NCBI RefSeq assembly: GCF_001428845.1
Contig: NZ_LMIU01000012.1
Span: 252,857 to 316,856, forward strand
DNA: 64,000 nt
Source of the DNA: Achromobacter sp. Root83
GTDB taxonomy: Bacteria > Pseudomonadota > Gammaproteobacteria > Burkholderiales > Burkholderiaceae_B
Direction of reading: 5' to 3'
The notes beneath the pieces were generated by a model. It was given only the letters and a program-made list of their open reading frames with translations, was not told the DNA's origin and did not search any database. This document shows positions 57,367-64,000 of this stretch, one piece after another. Both the position numbers and the translations under genes were made by a program. The first letter of the stretch is position 1. Each line of letters starts with the position of its first letter.

Positions 57367-60234
57367 ATGTCTTCGGAAATAGAATCTCTATCCACGTCTT
57401 ATCTCTTTGGGGGTAACGCCCCGTATGTTGAGGAGCTTTACGAAGCCTACCTCGACAATCCCGGTTCGGTTCCTGACAATTGGCGCGAATATTTCGACCA
57501 ACTGCAGCACGCTCCCGCAACCGACGGCCAGGAATCCACTCGCGACCAGGCCCACGCTCCCATCGTCGAATCGTTTGCCCAGCGCGCCAAGGCCAATGCC
57601 TTCGTGCAACGCTCTGCCGAACCCGACCTGAGCGTCGCCAGCAAGCAGGTATCGGTGCAGTCGCTGATTGCCGCCTACCGCTCGCTCGGTTCGCGCTGGG
57701 CCGATCTGGATCCCCTCAAGCGCCAGGAACGTCCCCCGATTCCGGAACTCGATCCCGCCTTCTATGGCCTGACCGAAGCCGATCTGGACCAGACCTACTC
57801 GGCCACCAACACCTACTTCACGACCGCCAGCACCATGACGCTGCGCGACATCCTGAAGGCGCTGCGCGACACCTACTGCCGCAGCATCGGTGCGGAATTC
57901 ACGCATATCTCCGACCCCGCCGCCAAGCGCTGGATCCAGGAACGCCTGGAAACCACCCTGGGCGCGCCCGCCTACTCGGCCGAAGAAAAACGCCACATCC
58001 TGCAGCAGCTCACCGAGTCCGAAGGGCTCGAGCGTTTCCTGCACACCAAGTACGTCGGCCAGAAGCGCTTCTCGCTGGAAGGCGGCGAAAGCTTCATTGC
58101 CTCGATGGACGAAGTGGTGAACCACGCCGGTGAAAACGGCGTCCAGGAAATCGTGGTCGGCATGGCCCACCGCGGCCGCCTGAACCTGCTCGTGAACATC
58201 ATGGGCAAGATGCCCGGCGACCTGTTCGCCGAGTTCGAAGGCAAGCACGCCGAAGGCCTGACCGACGGCGACGTGAAGTACCACAACGGCTTCTCGAGCG
58301 ACCTGTCCACCCGTGGCGGTCCGGTCCACCTGTCGCTGGCGTTCAACCCGTCCCACCTGGAAATCGTCAACCCCGTGGTCGAAGGCAGCGTGCGCGCTCG
58401 CCAGGAACGCCGCGGCGATGGCGAAGGCAAGCAAGTGCTGCCGGTGCTGGTGCACGGCGACGCGGCTTTCGCCGGCCAGGGCGTCGTGATGGAAACCCTG
58501 AACCTGGCCCAGACGCGCGGCTACGGCACGGGCGGCACGCTGCACATCGTCATCAATAACCAGATCGGCTTCACCACGTCCGACCCGCGCGACTCGCGTT
58601 CGACGCTGTATTGCACCGACGTGGTCAAGATGATCGAAGCCCCGGTGTTCCACGTCAACGGCGACGATCCCGAAGCCGTGGTGTTCGTCACCAAGCTCGC
58701 CCTGGACTACCGCCTGCAGTTCCGTCATGACATCGTCGTGGACATCGTTTGCTTCCGCAAGCTGGGCCACAACGAGCAGGACACCCCGTCGCTGACGCAG
58801 CCCCTGATGTACAAGCGCATCGGCCATCACCCCGGCACGCGCAAGCTGTACGCTGACAAGCTGACCACGCAAGGCGTGCTGGCCGAAGGCGAAGCCGATC
58901 AGCTCGTCAAGGACTACCGCCAGCTCATGGAAGACGGCCAGCGCACCATCGAACCGGTGCTGACCGACTACAAGAGCAAGTACGCCATCGACTGGTCGCC
59001 GTTCCTGGGCGCCAAGTGGACCGACCAGGCCGACACCGCCGTGCCGCTGGCCGAATTGAAGCGCATCGGCGAACGCATCACCACGGTGCCGGAAGGCTTC
59101 ACGGTGCACCCGCTGGTCGCCAAGCTGCTGAACGACCGCCGCACCATGGGCAAGGGCGAAATGAACCTGGACTGGGGCATGGGCGAACATCTCGCCTTCG
59201 CGACCCTGGTGTCCTCGGGCTACGCCATCCGCATCACCGGCCAGGATTCGGGCCGCGGCACGTTCACGCACCGCCACGCGGTGCTGCACGACCAGAACCG
59301 CGAACGCTGGAACGACGGCACCTACATTCCGCTGCAGAACGTGTCGGAAGGCCAGGCGCCGTTCACCGTGATCGACTCGGTGCTGTCCGAAGAGGCCGTG
59401 CTGGCGTTTGAATACGGCTATTCCAGCGCCGAACCCAACACGCTCACCATCTGGGAAGGCCAGTTCGGCGACTTCGTCAACGGCGCCCAGGTCGTGATCG
59501 ACCAGTTCATCAGCTCCGGCGAAGCCAAGTGGGGCCGCCAGTCGGGCCTGACCCTGATGCTGCCGCACGGCTACGAAGGCCAAGGCCCCGAGCACTCGTC
59601 GGGCCGCATCGAGCGCTTCCTGCAACTGTGCGCCGACAACAACATGCAAGTGGTCCAGCCGACCTCGGCATCGCAGATCTTCCACGTGCTGCGCCGCCAG
59701 ATGATCCGCCCGTTCCGCAAGCCGCTGGTGCTGTTCACGCCGAAGTCGCTGCTGCGCAACAAGGACGCGGGTTCGCCCCTGACCGATCTGGCCGGCGGCA
59801 GCTTCCGTCCGGTGATCGGCGAGGTCGACGAGGCCATCGACGCCAGCAAGGTCAAGCGCGTGCTGGCTTGCTCGGGCAAGGTGTACTACGACCTGGTCAA
59901 CGCCCGCCGTGAGCGCGGCGCCGACAATGTCGCCATCGTCCGCGTCGAGCAGCTCTACCCGTTTGCGCACAAGTCGTTCGAAACCGAACTGCGCAAGTAC
60001 CCGAAGGCTACCGAGGTGATCTGGGTTCAGGACGAACCGCAGAACCAGGGCGCCTGGTTCTACGTCCAGCATCACGTGTACGAGAACATGGTCGAAGGCC
60101 AGAAGCTGGGCTACGCAGGCCGTGCCGCTTCGGCATCGCCGGCCGTGGGCTACCTGGCCAAGCACCAGGAGCAGCAGAAGGCCCTGATCGAAACGGCCTT
60201 CGCGCCCAAGTTCAAGGTCATGTTGACGAAGTAA
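57367..60234 (+). CDS. odhA: 2-oxoglutarate dehydrogenase E1 component
   Basis: A 955-residue thiamine-dependent E1 (also named sucA) that decarboxylates 2-oxoglutarate and succinylates the E2 lipoamide. The N-terminal segment YLFGGNAPYVEELYEAYLDNP docks to the complex core. GMAHRGRLNLLVNIMGK, the TPP region with HGDAAFAGQGVV and INNQIGFTTSDPRDSRST, and GQDSGRGTFTHRHAVLHDQ and GYEGQGPEHSSGR in the C-terminal half are all conserved. It is the first gene of odhA-odhB-lpdA. Confidence 0.98.
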   Translation: MSSEIESLSTSYLFGGNAPYVEELYEAYLDNPGSVPDNWREYFDQLQHAPATDGQESTRDQAHAPIVESFAQRAKANAFVQRSAEPDLSVASKQVSVQSLIAAYRSLGSRWADLDPLKRQERPPIPELDPAFYGLTEADLDQTYSATNTYFTTASTMTLRDILKALRDTYCRSIGAEFTHISDPAAKRWIQERLETTLGAPAYSAEEKRHILQQLTESEGLERFLHTKYVGQKRFSLEGGESFIASMDEVVNHAGENGVQEIVVGMAHRGRLNLLVNIMGKMPGDLFAEFEGKHAEGLTDGDVKYHNGFSSDLSTRGGPVHLSLAFNPSHLEIVNPVVEGSVRARQERRGDGEGKQVLPVLVHGDAAFAGQGVVMETLNLAQTRGYGTGGTLHIVINNQIGFTTSDPRDSRSTLYCTDVVKMIEAPVFHVNGDDPEAVVFVTKLALDYRLQFRHDIVVDIVCFRKLGHNEQDTPSLTQPLMYKRIGHHPGTRKLYADKLTTQGVLAEGEADQLVKDYRQLMEDGQRTIEPVLTDYKSKYAIDWSPFLGAKWTDQADTAVPLAELKRIGERITTVPEGFTVHPLVAKLLNDRRTMGKGEMNLDWGMGEHLAFATLVSSGYAIRITGQDSGRGTFTHRHAVLHDQNRERWNDGTYIPLQNVSEGQAPFTVIDSVLSEEAVLAFEYGYSSAEPNTLTIWEGQFGDFVNGAQVVIDQFISSGEAKWGRQSGLTLMLPHGYEGQGPEHSSGRIERFLQLCADNNMQVVQPTSASQIFHVLRRQMIRPFRKPLVLFTPKSLLRNKDAGSPLTDLAGGSFRPVIGEVDEAIDASKVKRVLACSGKVYYDLVNARRERGADNVAIVRVEQLYPFAHKSFETELRKYPKATEVIWVQDEPQNQGAWFYVQHHVYENMVEGQKLGYAGRAASASPAVGYLAKHQEQQKALIETAFAPKFKVMLTK

Positions 60235-60336
60235 CCTTTACTCGATGCACGCGCCGCGGGCGGCAAGCGTTCAGGAACCCCGTTTCGAACCTTGCCGCGC
60301 CGCGTGACCAGAACTCACTTTTACGGAATAAACAAA

Positions 60337-61566
60337 ATGGCTATTACCGACGTCGTCGTTCCCCAACTTTCCGAATCCGTTTCCGAAGCGACCCTGCTTA
60401 CCTGGAAGAAGCAGCCTGGCGCTGCCGTCGAAGCGGACGAAATCCTGATCGAAGTCGAAACCGACAAGGTCGTGCTGGAAGTGCCGGCCCCCGCCTCCGG
60501 CGTGCTGGCTGAAATCGTCAAGGGCGATGGCAGCACCGTGACCTCCGGCGAAGTGCTGGCCCGTATCGACACCGCCGCCAAGGCTGCTTCGGCCGCGACC
60601 GCGCCCGCTGAAGCCCCCAAGGCCGCTGAGCAAGCCGCCGCCGCGCCGGCCGCCGCGCCCGCTTCGTCGGCCGCCGCCGGTGTCGCTTCGCCCGCCGCCT
60701 CCAAGATCCTGGCCGAGAAGGGCGTCGACGCCGCTTCCGTGGCCGGCACCGGCCGTGATGGCCGCGTGACCAAGGGCGACGCCCTGGCCGCCGGCGCACC
60801 CGCCGCCAAGGCCGCCGCGGCCAAGCCCTCGGCTGCTCCCGCCCCGACCACGCTGTCGCTCGACGGCCGTCCGGAACAGCGCGTGCCGATGAGCCGCCTG
60901 CGCGCCCGCATCGCCGAGCGCCTGCTGCAGTCGCAGCAAGAAAACGCGATCCTGACCACGTTCAATGAAGTGAACATGCAAGCGGTCATCGATCTGCGCA
61001 GCAAGTACAAGGACAAGTTCGAAAAGGAACACGGCATCAAGCTGGGCTTCATGTCGTTCTTCGTCAAGGCCGCCGTTGCCGCGTTGAAGAAGTACCCGCT
61101 GATCAACGCCTCGATCGACGGCAAGGACATCATCTATCACGGCTACTTCGACATCGGTATCGCTGTCGGCAGCCCGCGTGGCCTGGTGGTGCCGATCCTG
61201 CGCAACGCCGACCAGCTGTCCATCGCCGAAATCGAAAAGACCATCGCCGACTTTGGCCGCCGCGCCGCCGACGGCAAGCTGGGCATCGAAGAAATGACCG
61301 GCGGTACGTTCTCGATCTCCAACGGTGGCGTGTTCGGCTCGATGCTGTCGACCCCGATCATCAACCCGCCGCAATCGGCCATCCTGGGCGTTCACGCCAC
61401 CAAGGATCGCGCTGTTGTGGAAAACGGCCAGATCGTCATCCGCCCGATGAACTACCTGGCCCTGTCCTACGACCACCGCATCATCGACGGCCGCGAAGCC
61501 GTGCTGGGCCTGGTCGCCATGAAGGACGCCCTGGAAGATCCGCAGCGCCTGTTGCTGGACCTGTAA
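60337..61566 (+). CDS. odhB: dihydrolipoyl succinyltransferase E2 component of 2-oxoglutarate dehydrogenase
   Basis: A 409-residue E2 (also named sucB). One lipoyl domain (residues 1 to about 78) carries the lipoyl lysine Lys44 in ETDKVVLEV. An Ala/Pro/Lys linker leads to the peripheral subunit-binding domain (about 120-160, [22 protein letters not shown]), then a second linker and the catalytic domain ending in [13 protein letters not shown] with the active-site histidine and aspartate. The ATG at 60337 is used; an in-frame upstream extension is not supported. It follows odhA by 102 bases. Confidence 0.97.
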   Translation: MAITDVVVPQLSESVSEATLLTWKKQPGAAVEADEILIEVETDKVVLEVPAPASGVLAEIVKGDGSTVTSGEVLARIDTAAKAASAATAPAEAPKAAEQAAAAPAAAPASSAAAGVASPAASKILAEKGVDAASVAGTGRDGRVTKGDALAAGAPAAKAAAAKPSAAPAPTTLSLDGRPEQRVPMSRLRARIAERLLQSQQENAILTTFNEVNMQAVIDLRSKYKDKFEKEHGIKLGFMSFFVKAAVAALKKYPLINASIDGKDIIYHGYFDIGIAVGSPRGLVVPILRNADQLSIAEIEKTIADFGRRAADGKLGIEEMTGGTFSISNGGVFGSMLSTPIINPPQSAILGVHATKDRAVVENGQIVIRPMNYLALSYDHRIIDGREAVLGLVAMKDALEDPQRLLLDL

Positions 61567-61575
61567 TCTCGACGC

Positions 61576-61626
61576 CCCTGGCCGGCGCCGCGTGCAACCT
61601 CCCGGTTCCGCGGCGCCCTGGCCGGC
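61576..61626. repeat. hairpin flanked by direct repeats between odhB and lpdA
   Basis: A perfect 9-bp inverted repeat GGCGCCGCG/CGCGGCGCC (61584-61592 and 61609-61617) has a 16-base loop. The near-identical sequence CCCTGGCCGGC flanks it on both sides (from 61577 and 61616). It has no T-run and may adjust lpdA expression or mRNA decay. Confidence 0.55.
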
Positions 61627-61698
61627 TCCCCGCCGGCCCGCAGCCTGACTCCGCTGGGCAGGGCGTGCTCCACCCAATACCTCATACGCGAGAACACT

Positions 61699-63126
61699 AT
61701 GTCCAAACAATTTGACGTCGTCGTGATCGGCGCCGGCCCTGGCGGCTACATCGCCGCGATCCGCGCCGCGCAGCTTGGCATGTCGGTCGCTTGCATCGAC
61801 GCCTGGCAGAACGGCCAAGGCGGCCCGGCTCCCGGCGGCACCTGCACCAACGTCGGCTGCATTCCGTCGAAGGCGCTGCTGCAATCGTCGGAACACTTCG
61901 AGCAGGTCAACCACCACTTCGCCGATCACGGCATCGAAGTCAAGGGCGTGAGCCTGAAGCTCGACACGCTGATCGGCCGCAAGAACACGGTGGTCAAGCA
62001 GAACAACGACGGCATCCTGTACCTGTTCAAGAAGAACAAGGTCACCTTCTTCCATGGCAAGGGCGCCTTCGGCGGCCAAGTGGAAGGCGGCTGGAGCATC
62101 AAGGTCACCGGCACCACCGAAGAAGACCTGGTTGCCAAGCACGTCGTGGTCGCCACCGGCTCGTCGGCGCGTGAACTGCCCGGCCTGCCGTTCGACGAAA
62201 AGGTCGTGCTGTCCAACGACGGCGCGCTGAACATCGGCGCCGTGCCCAAGACGCTGGGCGTCATCGGCGCCGGCGTGATCGGCCTGGAAATGGGCAGCGT
62301 GTGGCGCCGCCTGGGTTCCGAAGTCACGATCCTGGAAGCGATGCCGGAATTCCTGGCCGCCGCCGATGCGCAAGTGGCCAAGGAAGCCCTGAAGGCTTTC
62401 ACCAAGCAAGGCCTGGACATCCAGATGGGCGTCAAGATCGGCGAGATCAAGGCGACCGCCAAGTCGGTGACCGTGCCTTACGTCGACGCCAAGGGCGGCG
62501 AGCAGAAGCTGGTGGTGGACAAGCTGATCGTCTCGATCGGCCGTGTGCCTTACACCGGCGGCCTGAATGCCGACGCCGTGGGCCTGAAGCTGGACGAACG
62601 CGGCTTCGTGGCCGTGGACGGCGACTGCAAGACCAACCTGCCGAACGTCTGGGCAGTGGGTGACGTCGTGCGCGGCCCGATGCTGGCGCACAAGGCCGAG
62701 GAAGAAGGCGTGGCGGTTGCCGAGCGCATCGCCGGCCAGCACGGCCACGTCAACTTCGACACCGTGCCGTGGGTCATCTACACGTCGCCGGAAATCGCCT
62801 GGGTGGGCAAGACCGAACAGCAGCTCAAGGCCGAAGGCCGCGAGTACAAGGCCGGCAGCTTCCCGTTCCTGGCCAACGGGCGCGCCCGCGCGCTGGGCGA
62901 CACCACCGGCTTTGCCAAGGTGATCGCCGATGCCAAGACCGACGAAGTCCTGGGCGTGCACATCGTGGGCCCCATGGCCTCGGAACTGATCTCGGAAGCC
63001 GTGACCATCATGGAATTCCGCGGCGCCGCCGAAGACATCGCCCGCATTTGCCACGCGCACCCGACCCTGTCGGAAGCCGTGAAGGAAGCCGCTCTGGCCG
63101 TGGACAAGCGTGCGCTGAACTTCTAA
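61699..63126 (+). CDS. lpdA: dihydrolipoyl dehydrogenase (E3)
   Basis: A 475-residue FAD/NAD disulfide reductase that reoxidises dihydrolipoamide for the 2-oxoglutarate complex and perhaps other complexes. The FAD site is [21 protein letters not shown], the redox disulfide is Cys49-Cys54 in [16 protein letters not shown], the NAD site is [21 protein letters not shown] (each split across strand and helix), and the C-terminal catalytic histidine is in [12 protein letters not shown] short insertion [10 protein letters not shown] before the disulfide is common in this enzyme group. The orphan E1 at 44-46.6 kb could also use this E3. Confidence 0.97.
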   Translation: MSKQFDVVVIGAGPGGYIAAIRAAQLGMSVACIDAWQNGQGGPAPGGTCTNVGCIPSKALLQSSEHFEQVNHHFADHGIEVKGVSLKLDTLIGRKNTVVKQNNDGILYLFKKNKVTFFHGKGAFGGQVEGGWSIKVTGTTEEDLVAKHVVVATGSSARELPGLPFDEKVVLSNDGALNIGAVPKTLGVIGAGVIGLEMGSVWRRLGSEVTILEAMPEFLAAADAQVAKEALKAFTKQGLDIQMGVKIGEIKATAKSVTVPYVDAKGGEQKLVVDKLIVSIGRVPYTGGLNADAVGLKLDERGFVAVDGDCKTNLPNVWAVGDVVRGPMLAHKAEEEGVAVAERIAGQHGHVNFDTVPWVIYTSPEIAWVGKTEQQLKAEGREYKAGSFPFLANGRARALGDTTGFAKVIADAKTDEVLGVHIVGPMASELISEAVTIMEFRGAAEDIARICHAHPTLSEAVKEAALAVDKRALNF

Positions 63127-63152
63127 GCGCCGCTTGACCTGAGCAAGACCGG

Positions 63153-63181
63153 GGGCGGGTTCAAGGACCCGCCCTTTTTTT
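63153..63181 (+). terminator. intrinsic terminator of the odhA-odhB-lpdA operon
   Basis: A perfect 8-bp stem GGGCGGGT/ACCCGCCC with a 6-base loop, followed by T7. Confidence 0.93.
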
Positions 63182-63217
63182 ATCGCCCTCTTTCATTCCG
63201 CCTGGTCTGCTTCCCAC

Positions 63218-64000
63218 ATGAACGTCAGCGAATACTACGAACACGCCTTGGCCGAACGCGGCTACAAGCCCGACGATGCGCAAAAGAAGGCGATCGACCG
63301 CTTGCAGCGCTATTACGACGAATGGGTCAAGTTCAAGTCGATGCGCTCGAACGCCTTGAAGAAGCTGTTGAACCGGCCCGACGTGCCGCGCGGCGTCTAT
63401 TTGTGGGGCGGGGTGGGGCGCGGCAAGAGCTTCCTGATGGACGCCTTCTACGCCACCGTGCCCGTCGTGCGCAAGACCCGCCTGCACTTCCATGAATTCA
63501 TGCGCGGCGTGCATCGCGAGCTGGAAGAAGTGAAGGGCATGCAGGACCCGCTGGACGAGGTGGCCCGGCGCGTGGCCAAGCGCTACCGCTTGATCTGCTT
63601 CGACGAGTTCCACGTGTCCGATGTGGCGGACGCGATGATCCTGCATCGCCTGCTGCAAAAGCTGTTCGAATACGGCACGTCCTTCGTGATGACGTCCAAC
63701 TACGAGCCGTCCACGCTGTACACCGACGGCCTGCACCGCGATCGCGTGCTGCCGGCGATTGCGCTGCTCCAGTCGCGCATGGACGTCATGAACGTGGATG
63801 CCGGCGTGGACTACCGCCGCCGTTCGCTGGAGCAGGTGCAGTGCTTTCACACGCCGCTGGACGAGGCTGCCCAGCAGGCGCTGCAGGCCGCCTTCGACAG
63901 CCTGGCGGACACCCCTCCGCAAGATCCGGTGCTGCATATCGAGCATCGCGAGATCCGTGCGCTGGCGCTGGCGGGATCGGTGGTGTGGTTCGATTTCGCC
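63218..64000 (+). CDS. zapE: cell division ATPase ZapE (AFG1 family), 3' end cut by the window
   Basis: The first 261 residues of an AFG1/ZapE ATPase; family members are about 360-375 residues. It starts MNVSEYYEHALAERGYKPDD. The Walker A is GGVGRGKS within YLWGGVGRGKSFLMDAFY, and the Walker B is ICFDEFHVSDVADAMIL, followed by the sensor segment FVMTSNYEPSTLYTDGL. ZapE acts at the Z ring in constriction, mainly under stress. It begins 36 bases past the lpdA terminator, so it has its own promoter. The frame is open to the window edge. Confidence 0.94.
   Translation, partial: MNVSEYYEHALAERGYKPDDAQKKAIDRLQRYYDEWVKFKSMRSNALKKLLNRPDVPRGVYLWGGVGRGKSFLMDAFYATVPVVRKTRLHFHEFMRGVHRELEEVKGMQDPLDEVARRVAKRYRLICFDEFHVSDVADAMILHRLLQKLFEYGTSFVMTSNYEPSTLYTDGLHRDRVLPAIALLQSRMDVMNVDAGVDYRRRSLEQVQCFHTPLDEAAQQALQAAFDSLADTPPQDPVLHIEHREIRALALAGSVVWFDFA

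Noticed and set aside
57388-60165. A long minus-strand open frame opposite odhA
   Set aside because: Antisense artefact of codon bias; odhA is complete and conserved.

Overview
This window looks like chromosomal DNA of a high-GC betaproteobacterium of the Burkholderiales, most likely Alcaligenaceae close to Achromobacter or Bordetella. That placement is inference. It rests on base composition, on the order sdhCDAB-sdhE-gltA facing mdh-prpBCD, on the odhA-odhB-lpdA-zapE order, and on an acdS/acdR pair. I see no tRNA, rRNA, CRISPR array, insertion sequence, prophage or plasmid replication gene, and coding density is high throughout. About 55 genes are called. The first (scoA) and the last (zapE) are cut by the window ends.

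Layout. 1-1.7 kb: 3-oxoacid CoA-transferase (scoAB) converging on an ElaA-type acetyltransferase across a perfect-stem bidirectional terminator. 1.8-13.1 kb: an 11-kb collinear operon with an RpiR-type regulator, isoaspartyl peptidase, a five-component peptide/glutathione-type ABC importer, and then three unrelated peptidases (P1/DmpA type, M55 D-aminopeptidase, aminopeptidase P). 13.3-18.5 kb: an unknown membrane protein, then pyrG, a DUF1330 gene, eno and ftsB. 18.5-28.5 kb, all on the minus strand: an orphan TadE-like pseudopilin, hslO, a gamma carbonic anhydrase, an acyl-CoA synthetase, a metallophosphoesterase, an RDD protein, a TetR regulator with an unknown partner, a small protein behind a consensus promoter, a THUMP methyltransferase with a repeat-rich tail, and hemJ.

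28.6-39.7 kb is a central-metabolism block. prpD, prpC, prpB and mdh run leftward; a GntR/UTRA regulator, sdhCDAB, sdhE and gltA run rightward. Propionyl-CoA is condensed with oxaloacetate and split to pyruvate and succinate. Succinate is oxidised by Sdh and malate by Mdh, so the block forms one metabolic circuit around the C4 acids. 39.7-48.9 kb: an unknown anchored protein, a DUF2214 membrane protein, malic enzyme maeB, an orphan homodimeric pyruvate-dehydrogenase-type E1, and an OPT oligopeptide transporter. 49-52.9 kb: an allantoin operon (puuE, a UraD-AllC fusion, an M20 hydrolase). 53-55.3 kb: a LysR regulator divergent from an MFS exporter. 55.4-57 kb: ACC deaminase acdS divergent from its Lrp-type regulator acdR. 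57.4-63.1 kb: the complete 2-oxoglutarate dehydrogenase operon odhA-odhB-lpdA, closed by a strong terminator and followed by zapE.

Most of the window is ordinary housekeeping. The parts that deserve a second look are the peptidase-rich importer operon, the UraD domain that has lost its catalytic histidine, the orphan E1, the repeat-built tail of the THUMP methyltransferase, the small gene behind a consensus promoter with embedded inverted repeats, and several unassigned operator-like palindromes. I did not find a clearly unprecedented system.
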